Shown: piece by piece, positions 1-10,200 of the stretch
Layout of the letters: every line of letters starts with the position of its first letter
Numbering within the stretch: position 1 is the first letter of the stretch
Assembly (NCBI GenBank): GCA_024639325.1
Contig: JAHEIO010000023.1
Coordinates: forward strand, 9,249-48,389
Direction of reading: 5' to 3'
Source of the DNA: Gammaproteobacteria bacterium
GTDB lineage: Bacteria > Pseudomonadota > Gammaproteobacteria > Arenicellales > JAANXG01
Length of the DNA stretch: 39,141 nt
Made by a program: the position numbers and the translations under genes
Notes under the pieces: generated by a model
Database searches by the model: none
What the model was told of the DNA's origin: nothing
What the model saw: the letters and a program-made list of their open reading frames with translations, nothing else

Positions 1-77
1 ATCGGCGCGGGGCGCGCCTCCTACGAAAGAATCGATGAACCCGACAACCCGGTGGGAGCGGCGCCCTCGCCGCGATT
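1..77. repeat. Inverted pair of REP sequences (REPIN-like) downstream of aspS
   Basis: Two related short palindromes lie in opposite orientation. On the minus strand, bases 26-1 carry a GTAGGAG head followed by a 6-bp stem (GGCGCG/CGCGCC) around a CCC loop and a GAT tail. On the plus strand, bases 53-76 carry a GTGGGAG head followed by a 6-bp stem (GCGGCG/CGCCGC, 58-63 with 68-73) around a CCCT loop and a GAT tail. This head-plus-palindrome design is that of REP sequences mobilised by RAYT transposases, and an inverted pair is called a REPIN. The element starts at the window edge, so it may extend further. It abuts the aspS stop codon and could also protect or end the aspS mRNA. No transposase gene is visible. 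Confidence 0.6.
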
Positions 78-80
78 CAA

Positions 81-1859
81 TCAAGCGGGGGCTTCTCTTC
101 TACGCAGCTTGATGTGCAGATCGCGCAACTGCATATCGTCCACCCGACCCGGCGCCTCCGTCATGAGGCAGGACGCTTTCTGCGTCTTCGGAAAGGCGAT
201 GACGTCTCGAATCGAATCCGCACCGGCCATCATGGCCACGATTCTATCCAGGCCGAATGCGATCCCGCCGTGTGGCGGCGCTCCGTACTGCAGCGCATCC
301 AGAAGAAATCCGAATTTTTCGCGGGATTCCTGCTGATCGATATCCAGCGCGGCAAACACTTTCTGCTGCAGGTCCCGTCGATGGATACGGATCGACCCGC
401 CCCCGATCTCGGTGCCGTTGAGCACCATATCGTAGGCCCTCGACAGCACCCGGCCGGGCTCGCTTTCGAGGTATTCGATGTCCTCCTCTTTCGGCGAGGT
501 AAACGGGTGATGCAGAGAAATCCACCGCCCGGCATCGACATCGAACTCGAAAAGCGGAAAATCCACTATCCACAGCGGCGCCCAATCTCCCGTGATCAGA
601 CCCATTGCGTGGCCGAGTTCATCCCGCAACGAACTCAGGCTGTCGTTCACTATTCCGGCCTTGTCCGCGCCAAAAAATATCAGGTCTCCCGGAGCCGCGT
701 CCGTACGTTCCAGGATCCCATCCAATACATCGTCGGGAAGGAACTTGACGATGGGAGACTGCAATCCGTCCCGGCCTTTGCCGGTCTCATTCACCTTTAT
801 GTAGGCAAGGCCTTTGGCGCCAAACTGTTTGACGAACTCCGTATACTGGTCGATCTGCTGACGGGTCAACTTTCCGCCTTCGGGGACGCACAGCGCCGCC
901 ACCCTGCCATCCTCGGCTTTTGCCGGACCGGAGAACACCTTGAACTCGACCTCGCGCATCAGGCCCGTAACATCGGTTAGTTGCAGCGGGTTGCGCAGGT
1001 CGGGACGGTCGGTTCCATAGCGTTCCACCGCCTCGGTATAACTCAGTGTCGGAAACGGATCGGCAAGCCGGGCACCGAGAACAGATTCGAATACCGCGCG
1101 CATCATCCCTTCCGTGAGATCCGTGATCTCCTTTTCACCCATAAACGACGTCTCTATGTCGAGCTGCGTGAATTCCGGCTGACGGTCCGCGCGCAGATCC
1201 TCATCTCGAAAACACCGCGCAATCTGATAGTAACGTTCCAGCCCCGACACCATCAGCAACTGCTTGAACAGCTGAGGTGATTGGGGCAGCGCAAAAAACT
1301 GTCCGGGGTGGGTTCTACTGGGGACGAGATAGTCCCTGGCCCCCTCCGGAGTGGATCTGGTAAGCACCGGAGTCTCAACCTCGGTGAATGCTCGATCGTC
1401 CAGAAATGTCCTGAACTCCCGTATCACATCGTGCCGAAGACGAAGATTGCGTTGCATCGAAGGGCGGCGTAAATCGACGTAACGATACTTCAGTCGCACC
1501 GCCTCATTGACGTCGTCTTCATCGAGCTGGAAAGGCAGCGGTTCGGCGCGATTCAGAATTTCCACCTGCCGTGCATAGATCTCGACCTCCCCGGTTGCAA
1601 GCTCCGGATTCACCGTACCCTCGGGGCGTCTGCGGACACGCCCCGTGATCCGAAGGACAAATTCACCGCGCACGGCGTCGGCGAGTGCGAAGGCCTCTTT
1701 TTCGTCGGGGTCGGCGACCACCTGCACCAACCCGGTCCGGTCGCGTAAATCGATAAAGATCACGCCCCCGTGGTCGCGGCGCCTGTGCGCCCAGCCGCAC
1801 ACGGAAACGACCTGGTCGATCAACGATGTTTCAACTGTTCCACACTCGTGGCTGCGCAT
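81..1859 (-). CDS. aspS: Aspartyl-tRNA synthetase
   Basis: This enzyme charges tRNA(Asp) with aspartate in the cytoplasm. At 592 residues it has the usual length of the bacterial type. The N-terminal OB-fold anticodon-binding domain begins with [12 protein letters not shown] near residue 21. Class II motif 2 is seen as [16 protein letters not shown], and motif 3 near the C-terminus as [17 protein letters not shown]. The insertion domain typical of bacterial AspRS lies between them. Whether it is discriminating or also charges tRNA(Asn) cannot be read from the sequence. It is the last gene of the fmdB-DUF502-aspS unit, 36 bp after the DUF502 gene, and an AGGA stretch lies upstream of the ATG. 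A REP pair follows its stop codon. Confidence 0.98.
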   Translation of the reverse strand: MRSHECGTVETSLIDQVVSVCGWAHRRRDHGGVIFIDLRDRTGLVQVVADPDEKEAFALADAVRGEFVLRITGRVRRRPEGTVNPELATGEVEIYARQVEILNRAEPLPFQLDEDDVNEAVRLKYRYVDLRRPSMQRNLRLRHDVIREFRTFLDDRAFTEVETPVLTRSTPEGARDYLVPSRTHPGQFFALPQSPQLFKQLLMVSGLERYYQIARCFRDEDLRADRQPEFTQLDIETSFMGEKEITDLTEGMMRAVFESVLGARLADPFPTLSYTEAVERYGTDRPDLRNPLQLTDVTGLMREVEFKVFSGPAKAEDGRVAALCVPEGGKLTRQQIDQYTEFVKQFGAKGLAYIKVNETGKGRDGLQSPIVKFLPDDVLDGILERTDAAPGDLIFFGADKAGIVNDSLSSLRDELGHAMGLITGDWAPLWIVDFPLFEFDVDAGRWISLHHPFTSPKEEDIEYLESEPGRVLSRAYDMVLNGTEIGGGSIRIHRRDLQQKVFAALDIDQQESREKFGFLLDALQYGAPPHGGIAFGLDRIVAMMAGADSIRDVIAFPKTQKASCLMTEAPGRVDDMQLRDLHIKLRRREAPA

Positions 1860-1895
1860 GAGAACTCTTTCCTGGTTGTTGGAGCTGCTCCGGGA

Positions 1896-2540
1896 TCAGG
1901 CTTCCCGGGCCATCTCTCTTTGTTGCAGCGCTTGCTGTATCAGTTCATCCGGCACCACGACGCCCGTCGACAATATGAGCTTCAGACCCACCTCTACCGA
2001 AATATCGAGTTCGACGATATCTTCCCTGGGCACCATGATAAAAAAACCTGACGTCGGGTTCGGGGTCGTCGGCACGTAAATACTCGCCAGATCACGCTCC
2101 GTAATATCGATCAGACCCTGTGCGGTGTCACCGGTCAAAAAAGCCAGTGTCCACAATTCCCGCCTCGGATACTCCACCAGGACCACCTTTCTGAACGACT
2201 TTCCCTGGGCCGAGAACAGGGTCTCCGTGATCTGCTTGACCGAGGAGTATATGGAACGCACCAGCGGAATGCGCGCCAGTATATCCTCCCACAAACGCAC
2301 CAGGCGCCGGCCAAACAGATTGGCGAAGATCATGCCGGTAATGATCACGATCAGCAGGGTCAGCGCGATGCCGACGCCGGGCAGATTGAAGCCGAGGACA
2401 TGTTCCGGTCGATACTGGGTTGGAAGCAGCAGCAGGACCTGGTCGGTCAGATCGACCAGCAGCTTGACAACGAGGAAGGTCACACCAAGCGGCACCCATA
2501 CCAGCAACCCGGCTACCAGCCATGTTCGCAGTTTACCCAT
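1896..2540 (-). CDS. DUF502 family inner-membrane protein
   Basis: This is a 214-residue membrane protein of unknown function. Two hydrophobic segments are clear: one at the N-terminus (about residues 6-26) and one around residues 55-80 that includes LPGVGIALTLLIVIITG. A conserved soluble C-terminal part follows, with the family-typical stretches IPLVRSIYSSVKQ and PTTPNPTSGFF. A TTG two codons upstream keeps the frame, but the ATG at 2540 is the better start. Genes of this family often sit directly before aspS, as here. The family is known to be widespread in Proteobacteria, but its role has not been worked out as far as I know. Confidence 0.9.
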   Translation of the reverse strand: MGKLRTWLVAGLLVWVPLGVTFLVVKLLVDLTDQVLLLLPTQYRPEHVLGFNLPGVGIALTLLIVIITGMIFANLFGRRLVRLWEDILARIPLVRSIYSSVKQITETLFSAQGKSFRKVVLVEYPRRELWTLAFLTGDTAQGLIDITERDLASIYVPTTPNPTSGFFIMVPREDIVELDISVEVGLKLILSTGVVVPDELIQQALQQREMAREA

Positions 2541-2587
2541 GCTCAATCCGCATATCGCGCAAATTCACTTCGGAATGATGAAATAAT

Positions 2588-2657
2588 GGAGTCAGAGTCA
2601 ATTCCTATCGAGGGTGTTCGCGTGGACGGATGCAATAACAATATTGTCTCTGACCCC
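2588..2657. repeat. Small element with imperfect 15-bp inverted ends between fmdB and DUF502
   Basis: The ends at 2588-2602 (GGAGTCAGAGTCAAT) and 2643-2657 (reverse complement GGGGTCAGAGACAAT) match at 13 of 15 positions. They enclose about 40 bp without an obvious gene. Sequences of the GGGGTCAGAGTCAA type are, from memory, frequent in gammaproteobacterial genomes as short inverted repeats. That assignment is recalled, not searched. It lies within the fmdB-DUF502 transcript and could form a hairpin in the RNA. Confidence 0.5.
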
Positions 2658-2679
2658 ATTTTTCCATTTTTCTCCAGTC

Positions 2680-3054
2680 TCAGCCTGAATCAGCCGAGGG
2701 CGAAGCGGTTTTGCTGCTGCTATTACTCGTACCCGAACTCGTGGAGGTGTCGGCAGGTTTTGATTCGCTTGATTTCGTATCGGATTTTTTATCGTCTGTT
2801 TTCGGTTTTGCGTCCGTGGCTTCCTCTTTTTTATCGCCTTTCGGAACGTCCTTCCCATCGCCCTTTTTGTCCTTGTTTTTGAAGTCCGTTTCATACCAAC
2901 CCGTGCCTTTCAAGTGAAAGGCCGCCGCGGTCAGTTTCCTGCGCAACGAATCGGCGCCGCACTCGGGGCACACCTTCAGCACGTCGTCGCTTATTTTCTG
3001 CAATCGATCGAATTCGTAGCTGCAGCTACCGCACATGTAGGGATAAATCGGCAT
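2680..3054 (-). CDS. FmdB-type zinc ribbon protein with charged low-complexity tail
   Basis: This is a 124-residue protein. The first 60 residues are the FmdB/CxxC_CxxC_SSSS regulatory-protein domain, with two CxxC knuckles (C8/C11 and C29/C32) and the family motif KGTGWYETD. From about residue 60 on it becomes a Lys/Asp-rich and then Ser/Thr-rich tail that looks disordered. The family is named after a gene near formamidase but is found widely, and its molecular role is unclear. A GGAG Shine-Dalgarno site lies 7 nt before the ATG. A good sigma-70 type promoter lies about 75 bp upstream, so this is probably the first gene of the fmdB-DUF502-aspS unit. Confidence 0.9.
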   Translation of the reverse strand: MPIYPYMCGSCSYEFDRLQKISDDVLKVCPECGADSLRRKLTAAAFHLKGTGWYETDFKNKDKKGDGKDVPKGDKKEEATDAKPKTDDKKSDTKSSESKPADTSTSSGTSNSSSKTASPSADSG

Positions 3055-3126
3055 CTAATCACTCCAACTCGGTTCAACACCAGTTGATCCATATTTTGGG
3101 GTCGCACCGGACGAAAACAACCGCGC

Positions 3127-3155
3127 ATTATAGCCGTTGGATGCGCGTTTGCCAG
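3127..3155 (-). promoter_or_regulatory. Candidate sigma-70 promoter for fmdB-DUF502-aspS
   Basis: Read on the minus strand, CTGGCA (3155-3150) and TATAAT (3132-3127) are separated by 17 bp. Transcription would start near 3120, giving a leader of about 65 nt before fmdB. The -35 box overlaps a small hairpin (TTGCC-TGCT-GGCAA) that follows the pmbA stop codon. Confidence 0.5.
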
Positions 3156-3174
3156 CAGGCAAGGGTTTTCCGGG

Positions 3175-4545
3175 CTAGTCTCCCGCCACGGTGAGCCGAT
3201 CGAGCAGGATCGAACCGCTTCTATAGTTTCCCCGAGTATCCACATCGGCTCCAACTTCGACGATGCGCTTGAACATGTCCTTCAGGTTGCCGGCAATCGT
3301 CACTTCTTCCACGGGGTGCTGAATCCGGCCACCCTCGATCCAGAAACCCGCCACACCGCGCGAGTAGTCACCGGTGACGTTGTTCACGCCGGCGCCAATG
3401 AGCTCCGTGACCAACAGTCCGGTACCCATTTCCCTGATCATATCCTCGAGGCCCAATTTCCCGGGTCTGATGCACAGGTTCCGAACGCCGCCGGCATTTC
3501 CGGTGGTTTCCAGCCCCAACTTTCGTGCCGAGTAGCTTTCGAGCACATAGTTGTTCAATATGCCGGCCTGTACGATATCCCTCGTTTGGGTTGCGACTCC
3601 TTCGCCGTCGTAGTTAGCGCTGCCTGTTGCCTTCGGCAGGTGTGGGTATTCACTCAACGTGATGTCATCCGCGAATACCGGTTCGCCGAGGCGGTCGAGC
3701 AGGAATGATGCCTTGCGATAAATCGCGCTGCCCCGGACCGCGCTGACGAAATGCGACAACAGGCTTGCCGCCACAGGCGCCTCATAGATAACCGGGCACT
3801 GAGTGGTCTTGACCCTGCGCGCGCCCAACCGCCGGATAGTGCGGCTCGCGGCGGACCGACCGACCGCGGCCGCCGATTCCAGTTCGTGAAAGTCGCGATT
3901 CGAGGTGTACCAGTAGTCCCGCTGCATGACATTGTCCTGCTCTCCAATCACCGCGCAACTGACGCTATGACGGGTACCCGATGTACCACCAGCGAAACCG
4001 TGCGTGTTCGCATAGACTTCGGTGCCGCGATGGGTAAACACCGTCGCGCCCTCGGAATTCGATATACGGTTGTCGAAGCTGCGCGCCGCATCCTCGCATT
4101 CATGGGCCATGTCTATCGCCTGCTCGACGGTGAGTTCCCACGGGTGATCGATGTCCAGGTCCCTGATCTCGGTCGCCATGCGATCCGCGTCCGCCAGGCC
4201 GGCGCAATCATCGACAGCGGTATACTTCGCGATGGTACACGCCGCACGCACGCTATCCTCGATCGCTTCGGCATTGAAATCTGAAGTGCTGGCGGATCCC
4301 GTCTTGCGACCAAAATAAACGGTGACCACTAGGCTCTTGTCGCGGTTGTGCTCGATTGTCTCTACTTCACCCATCCGCACACTGACCGAAAAACCCTGGC
4401 TGCGACTCACCGCGGTCTCGCCGGAGTCCGCGCCCATCCGCTTGGCCGTCGCCAGCACCCGGCCGGCTAGTTCAGCGAGCTTTTCCTGATCTTGCGCCGC
4501 GCCCTCTCCGACGGTGTGTTCACCAGGCGCCACGATCTCGCTCAT
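3175..4545 (-). CDS. pmbA: Metalloprotease PmbA (TldE), partner of TldD
   Basis: PmbA is the non-catalytic subunit of the TldD/TldE (PmbA) protease, which in Escherichia coli trims the microcin B17 precursor and helps degrade the antitoxin CcdA. At 456 residues it has normal family length. Family hallmarks seen are [19 protein letters not shown] near the N-terminus and the C-terminal region [23 protein letters not shown]. It lacks an HExxH motif, as expected for this subunit. A longer frame upstream exists, but the ATG at 4545 forms an ATGA overlap with the tldD stop, which argues for translational coupling of the two subunits. Confidence 0.96.
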   Translation of the reverse strand: MSEIVAPGEHTVGEGAAQDQEKLAELAGRVLATAKRMGADSGETAVSRSQGFSVSVRMGEVETIEHNRDKSLVVTVYFGRKTGSASTSDFNAEAIEDSVRAACTIAKYTAVDDCAGLADADRMATEIRDLDIDHPWELTVEQAIDMAHECEDAARSFDNRISNSEGATVFTHRGTEVYANTHGFAGGTSGTRHSVSCAVIGEQDNVMQRDYWYTSNRDFHELESAAAVGRSAASRTIRRLGARRVKTTQCPVIYEAPVAASLLSHFVSAVRGSAIYRKASFLLDRLGEPVFADDITLSEYPHLPKATGSANYDGEGVATQTRDIVQAGILNNYVLESYSARKLGLETTGNAGGVRNLCIRPGKLGLEDMIREMGTGLLVTELIGAGVNNVTGDYSRGVAGFWIEGGRIQHPVEEVTIAGNLKDMFKRIVEVGADVDTRGNYRSGSILLDRLTVAGD

Positions 4546-5987
4546 ACCTCCACACCTCCCACGGTCAAACCGTCTATCCGCATCGTAGGCTGCCCCACCC
4601 CGACCGGGACCTGCTGACCATCCTTGCCACACGTGCCGACTCCGGTATCCAGTTCGAGATCGTTGCCCACCATGCTCACTCGGGTGAGAACATCGGGACC
4701 GTTGCCTATCAGCATTGCGCCGCGGACGGGCCTGGTGACGCGTCCTCCCTCTACCATATAGGCCTCGCTGGCGGAGAACACGAACTTGCCTGAAGTGATA
4801 TCGACCTGCCCGCCGGAGAAATTCACCGCATAGATACCCTTGTCCACGGAACTCAGGATTTCCCCCGGATCGTACTGTCCCGCCAGCATGTACGTATTGG
4901 TCATGCGCGGCATGGGAAGGTGTGCATAGGATTCCCTGCGGCCGTTACCGGTCGGTTCCGCGCCCATTAGACGAGCGTTATGAGTATCCTGCATGTAGCC
5001 CCTCAATACCCCGTTCTCTATCAAAATCGTCTGTTGGGTCTGGGTTCCTTCGTCATCTACGCTGAGTGAGCCGCGCCGATTGGGTAAAGTACCGTCGTCT
5101 ACCACGGTGCATTGCTCCGTTGCGACCTTTTCGCCGATCCTGCCCGAAAACGCAGAAGTCCCCTTGCGATTGAAATCACCCTCGAGGCCATGGCCGATCG
5201 CTTCATGCAGCAACACGCCCGGCCAACCCGGCCCCAGAACCACCGTCATCGTTCCGGCCGGCGCGTCCGCCGCTTCGAGGTTGACCAGCGCCTGACGCAC
5301 AGCCTCGTGAGCGTATTCGCGGATCCTGTCTTCGCTGAAATAATCCAGCCCATATCTGCCGCCGCCGCCGGCGCTGCCCTGTTCACGCCTCTCGCCATCG
5401 ACGACAATGACCGAAATGTTTAGCCTGACCATCGGTCGGATGTCCGCAACCAGCCTGCCGTCGTGACCGGCAACCAGCACCACATCGTGGACTGAGACCA
5501 GACTCGCCATCACCTCGGAAACCCTGGGGTCACGCCGGCGGGCGTCTTTTTCCGCACGCTCCAGAAGTCGCACCTTGTCCTCGTCCGGCATGGTCGTCAG
5601 GGGGTCCGTGGTGCTGTACAGCATCGGAAACTCCCTTCCCGCCCGTGGCGATAGGTTCACCGACTTGTCCTGCCCTTGTGCCGCGATCGCCCGTGCCGCG
5701 CCGGCCGCCTGGACCAGCGCCGGCAAACCAAGCTCGTCGGAATAGGCAAATCCCGTCTTCTCGCCCGACACCGCCCTGATGCCTACACCCTGGTCAATGC
5801 TGTGGCTGCCGGATTTCACCTTGCCTTCCTCCAGCGACCAGGCCTCCTGGCGCGCATACTGGAAATAGATATCGGCGTAATCCACGTCGCGCCCCCCCAG
5901 CTTCGAAAACAACTTATCGAGATCCGGTTGGCTCAGCCCGGTCGGTTCCCATATCTTGGATTGCGCTAGTTCGAGTATTTGTGACAT
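4542..5987 (-). CDS. tldD: Metalloprotease TldD
   Basis: TldD is the catalytic subunit of the TldD/PmbA zinc protease, a cytoplasmic enzyme that digests unfolded peptides inside the heterodimer cavity. At 481 residues it has the usual length. The metal-binding HEAIGH motif is at about residues 261-266 and is followed by [17 protein letters not shown]. The C-terminal domain contains [15 protein letters not shown] and the typical GTCGKDGQ segment near the end. It lies 15 bp downstream of the nitrilase gene and overlaps pmbA by 4 bp, so both subunits should be made together. Confidence 0.97.
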   Translation of the reverse strand: MSQILELAQSKIWEPTGLSQPDLDKLFSKLGGRDVDYADIYFQYARQEAWSLEEGKVKSGSHSIDQGVGIRAVSGEKTGFAYSDELGLPALVQAAGAARAIAAQGQDKSVNLSPRAGREFPMLYSTTDPLTTMPDEDKVRLLERAEKDARRRDPRVSEVMASLVSVHDVVLVAGHDGRLVADIRPMVRLNISVIVVDGERREQGSAGGGGRYGLDYFSEDRIREYAHEAVRQALVNLEAADAPAGTMTVVLGPGWPGVLLHEAIGHGLEGDFNRKGTSAFSGRIGEKVATEQCTVVDDGTLPNRRGSLSVDDEGTQTQQTILIENGVLRGYMQDTHNARLMGAEPTGNGRRESYAHLPMPRMTNTYMLAGQYDPGEILSSVDKGIYAVNFSGGQVDITSGKFVFSASEAYMVEGGRVTRPVRGAMLIGNGPDVLTRVSMVGNDLELDTGVGTCGKDGQQVPVGVGQPTMRIDGLTVGGVEV

Positions 5988-6002
5988 TTCAGTATCTGTT
6001 TC

Positions 6003-6824
6003 CTATAACCGGCGGTGCTTCAGACTGGGAAAGTCCCGCCTGACCGAACTCAGTCTGTCGTCGTCGATATCGGCGATCGCCACCCCTTCCGGTTGGTTTG
6101 TCAAGTTGTCCAATATGCTTCCCCATGGATCGATGATCATTGTGTGCCCAAACGTCTCACGTCCATTATCATGGGTTCCGCATTGTCCCGGTGCAATGAC
6201 GTACGCCTGATTTTCGATGGCACGGGCCCGCAGCAGAATTTCCCAGTGCGCCCGCCCGGACGTAGCGGTGAACGCGGACGGCACCGTGAATACGTCCGCG
6301 TTTAGACCGGACAAACAGCGGTAGAGTTCCGGAAACCGCACATCATAGCAAATCGTCAATCCCAGCGTACCGGCAGGTGTATCGACGCAGACAAGGTTTT
6401 CGCCGCCCGGATCTCCCGCGGAAAAATAAGCCGATTCCTTGTAAGCCTCCGATTCGCTTACGGCAACATCGAACAGGTGAATTTTGTCGTATCGAGCCCG
6501 GCGCTCTCCGTCAGGCCCGAACAACAGGCAGGAGGCGTTGAGCCTGCCCCCTACTGCTGCGACCAGTGGAATGGTGCCGCCCACCAACCAGATTTGGTGG
6601 TGCTTGGCCTGCCCGGCGAGAAATTCCTGAATCGGCCCATTTCCCGGCCGCTCCGCTATATCGAGGCGATCCTTTTCACTGCGCGGCATGAGCGCGAAGT
6701 TTTCAGGGAGCGCAATCAGCTCTGCACCAGATCCCGCGGCCTGCTCGACCAATCGACCCGCAAGCTCCAGATTCGTCGAAACCTTGGACGAGGAGTTCAT
6801 CTGAATCGCGGCGACGCGGCTCAT
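6003..6824 (-). CDS. Carbon-nitrogen hydrolase (nitrilase superfamily, Nit1/deaminated-glutathione-amidase-like)
   Basis: This is a 273-residue single-domain amidase of the nitrilase superfamily. The Glu-Lys-Cys triad is visible: E41 in LPENF, K114 in YDKIHLFD and C159 in TICYDVRFPEL. The YDKIHLFDV and CYDVRFPELYR signatures match the Nit1 branch. Characterised members of that branch hydrolyse deaminated glutathione, a side product of transaminases, so a metabolite-repair role is the best inference. Another omega-amidase substrate is possible. The gene sits between the yhdP-linked small gene and tldD, an arrangement I recognise from other Gammaproteobacteria. Confidence 0.93.
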   Translation of the reverse strand: MSRVAAIQMNSSSKVSTNLELAGRLVEQAAGSGAELIALPENFALMPRSEKDRLDIAERPGNGPIQEFLAGQAKHHQIWLVGGTIPLVAAVGGRLNASCLLFGPDGERRARYDKIHLFDVAVSESEAYKESAYFSAGDPGGENLVCVDTPAGTLGLTICYDVRFPELYRCLSGLNADVFTVPSAFTATSGRAHWEILLRARAIENQAYVIAPGQCGTHDNGRETFGHTMIIDPWGSILDNLTNQPEGVAIADIDDDRLSSVRRDFPSLKHRRL

Positions 6825-6856
6825 GTCAATTTGGGGCTCAAGATAAAAATCGCGGG

Positions 6857-7255
6857 TCAGTAGCTGCTACGAGGTTCTGCCTCGATCGCGATCGCCCCCG
6901 GCACGCCAGACCCGGGTTGCAGTTCGATCCTGTCATGTCTGATGCCGAATGCGACAAGCCAGTCACGCAATTCGATCGCCCACTCGTTTCCCGCGTCACC
7001 GCCCGGATACTGGATGACTATAATCGTGTCCGCGCCGGACTCGAAGCTGCCAAAGACCCGCTGCAGAGCCGGGAGCTGCAGAACGGACACCGCACTCGTT
7101 ACTTTCTCCCAATCCTGACGCTGGATCAACTCGGCGGCGCCGGACGATGCGGACCAGACGGAAACAGTCAGCATTATTATCGATGCTGGAATCATCGTTC
7201 CAAAGCGTCTCCGGACCCGCCTTCCCGGGGGAAAAGGGCGGCCGGCCTCGATCAT
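6857..7255 (-). CDS. Secreted small protein of unknown function, coupled to yhdP
   Basis: This is a 132-residue protein. The ATG at 7255 overlaps the yhdP stop codon (ATGA), which is why I prefer it to an in-frame ATG at 7195 or a start further upstream. After an Arg-rich stretch (RRVRRRF) comes a hydrophobic segment and a likely signal peptidase site at about ASSGAAEL, so it should be exported. The mature part contains TIIVIQYPGGDAGNEWA and ELRDWLVAFGI, followed by HDRIELQPGSG. This pattern loosely recalls an OmpA-like fold, but I do not recognise the family. The tight coupling to yhdP suggests an envelope role. Confidence 0.75.
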   Translation of the reverse strand: MIEAGRPFPPGRRVRRRFGTMIPASIIMLTVSVWSASSGAAELIQRQDWEKVTSAVSVLQLPALQRVFGSFESGADTIIVIQYPGGDAGNEWAIELRDWLVAFGIRHDRIELQPGSGVPGAIAIEAEPRSSY

Positions 7256-10200
7256 CGGGTCGTTTCTTCCACCAGTTCGGGCTCCCATCGTACCGTTGTA
7301 AATTCCGGCGATTCCCAGGAACCGGTGATGTCGTATTGGTACTGAATCATCTTGGAAAGTTGCTTCTCGAATACCTTCTGAGCAATGAAAACCATGGCCC
7401 CGGCGACCGGATTGGCAATCGCGCTGATCATGCTGATCTGCGAACCCACGTGTGGTGCCACCACAACCCGCAGGTCGTAATCTTCCGCCGCCAGACCGGT
7501 TCTTCCGCTGATTTCGATCAACGCCGAGGGCCCCGCGATGAACATCCCATCGCTGTACAGATTTCCACCGGTAATCGTTCCTTCCGCTTTTATTTGATCG
7601 AACGCGAGGCCCTTCGAAAATATATCGGAAAAATCCAAGCTCAACCGCCGGCTGATCGCGTCAACGTTGAACAGCCCGAGGAGCCTACCAGACCCGGGAT
7701 CGACATTCAAAAACCGCCCGGATTCGGCGACTGCGGAGTAGGTGCCATTCAGTTCGCGCAAAACGAAATTTCGAGGGTCTCCGGGCCATTCGAGTTCGAT
7801 GTCCAGGTTTAGCCTCGATTCCGCGATGTGGGGCGGAAGACTGAGTTTTTCAAGCGCTATGGCGACATCTTCACTGAGCATGGTGGCTCTGATCCGAGTT
7901 GTCGATCCGTTTTCACCGAAATCCCAGTGCCCGTTTGCCCTTATTTGCAGACCGGACTGATCCAGGATCAAGTCATCTACACTCCAGCGGTCTGCATGGC
8001 CTGTCGCCTTCAAGTCCAGTCTGCCGAGGTTCCACTCACCGAAAATGAAACGATCGGCCTGGATCTCGACGTTTGGGTATCTGCGCCGCACATCCGGCTC
8101 GGTGGTATTGCGTTTGCCGCGGGGTTTGGGAAGGTAAAGTCGATCGAAGTCCATGATGTAATCGCCCGGCCCACCCCTGATCAGCGACGCGTCTACCCGC
8201 CCCGTTATCGATTCTCCGTACAACCATGCGCGCCATTTCACACCCTCGCTGGAAACAGCTCTCACACTGGTCGCTCCCAGATTGCGTGACAGGAAGCGCA
8301 CGTCCTCCAGTCGCAGTTCCACGATCCGAAGCGCCGACTGAAAGGATCCGCGCTGTCCGGGTGTATCGGTTTCATCCACCTCGAGCAGCGCCAGCCACTG
8401 GTCGAGGTTCAAAAACGGCTGCTGAATCTCTATCCGTATTCCCTCTGGCGGCGGCGGCCGGGTATCTGATGTGCCGACCGTGACGACGCCGTTTTGGATC
8501 ACCGGGAGGGAATCTTCTTTTCCGAAGACGAGCAAGCCCCTAACCGGTCCGGACTCGAAGCGGTATTCCTGTTTATCGCGCTCCAACCAGGCCTTGAACT
8601 TGGTTTCACGCGCAGCTGCGTGGGATTTTTCCATAGGATCCGGCAGAACGATCTGGACTCCCTCGAGGTTACTCTCGATTTCCAGTTGCGCGACACCGCC
8701 TTCCACGGTCATGGCTCCATCCCAGTTAGTCATTCCCGATACGCTTGCGCTAACCGCGCGGCTCTCGAGCATGGCGGCGAGTTTCGCGGAATCCAGACGC
8801 CCTCGCGCCCTGATGCGCCAGACTGGGGGTTTGCCCGCCTCCACCGTATCAATGTCCAGTATGACCGGACCTCCCAGAAAGAAACCCGACACTCCGGGCG
8901 CTTCCACCGTCGAATCGGTAAAATCGATCACTCCCTGCAGATCCTGGAAGGAAAAGCGATCCACAACCGTGAGTTCCGCATTCTTGACGTTATAGCGACC
9001 GGATACCTCGACGCCGTTCTTCAGATCCTTCAACGGCAGATGTATATCCAGCTCCAGGTTGCCGTTACCGGCCGCCCGCAGCGGCAGTGGATCCGAGTTC
9101 CTGACGAGCGGACCTTTGGTGAGGAACTCGACCACATCACTGGCGGGGGACGCAAGATTTGCCCTGATGTCTAACACCGTACCACGCTTGAAAAGATCAT
9201 TGCTTTCCACAACCGCACTGATAATGCGTGAGGCGCTGATCTCGGCCGACGCGATATCCGCGTGCAAGGCGGCATTGTTCAGGCTCACATCGCCGTAAAT
9301 CTTGTCCGCGTCGGGCCATCGATCCGCGTAGTGCAGTCTGGCATCGAGAACCTTGGAGGAGACATAGAACGAACCGCCGCCGTTTCGAAACGGGAATCTC
9401 CCGAGATCTCCCACCAGATCGATCCTGGCGTCGCGAAAGCTGCCCTGTATCAAGCCCATGTCCAGCCACTCAGCTGCCTTGGGCGGCATCCTCTCTAGCG
9501 GTAGATAGCGCTTGAGCTTGTCTACTTCGAGCTCCACGATGGTGAACTCGCTGTCGATGTGCGGTAGCCTCGATCCGTCCAGAGGAAAACGGAGTTTTGC
9601 CCTTCCTCGCAGCGCTTGTACATCGGAGTTGCTCAATTCGAGATTGTTCACCGCGACATTCCATTGAGTGCTGTCGCGGGCCCAGCCGACTTGGCCCCGG
9701 AACTTGTTGAAATAAATCGATTCCGCGAGGATGCCCGGCATATCGAGTTTGACGCCGCTTGAGTCCAGGCGGACGGTACCGCCGGCCGGCTCCAAAATCA
9801 TGCCGCCTTTCGCCCCGGTTACGCCCGGGATGCCCAAAAATGGTTTCCAACCGACCCCGTCGAACCCGGTCTCGACGCGCCAGTGGTCGGGCGACAAAAA
9901 CGGCCCCCGCGTGACCACGGAGACCGCATCCAGCCGTCCGTCAGGTTTGATGTGTGCGGTAACCTCGTGCCACGGCAACTCGAACTGCAACTGATCCCTC
10001 ACGCCGATGACCTGGGTAATATCCAGAGCGTCAACATGATACGTTCGGGTCTGGTGGGTTCGACCCACGGCGAATCGTCCGGCACCGAGAATGCTGCCGT
10101 TTACGTTGAATTCGGGATTGACGAACTCCAATCTCCAATTCTTTTGATTATGGCGCCACGAGATCGAACTGCGAAAACCGTTCACCGGGATTATCTTTTC

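Noticed and set aside
114-980. 288-residue plus-strand frame
   Set aside because: It is opposite the C-terminal half of aspS and has no credible start or family.
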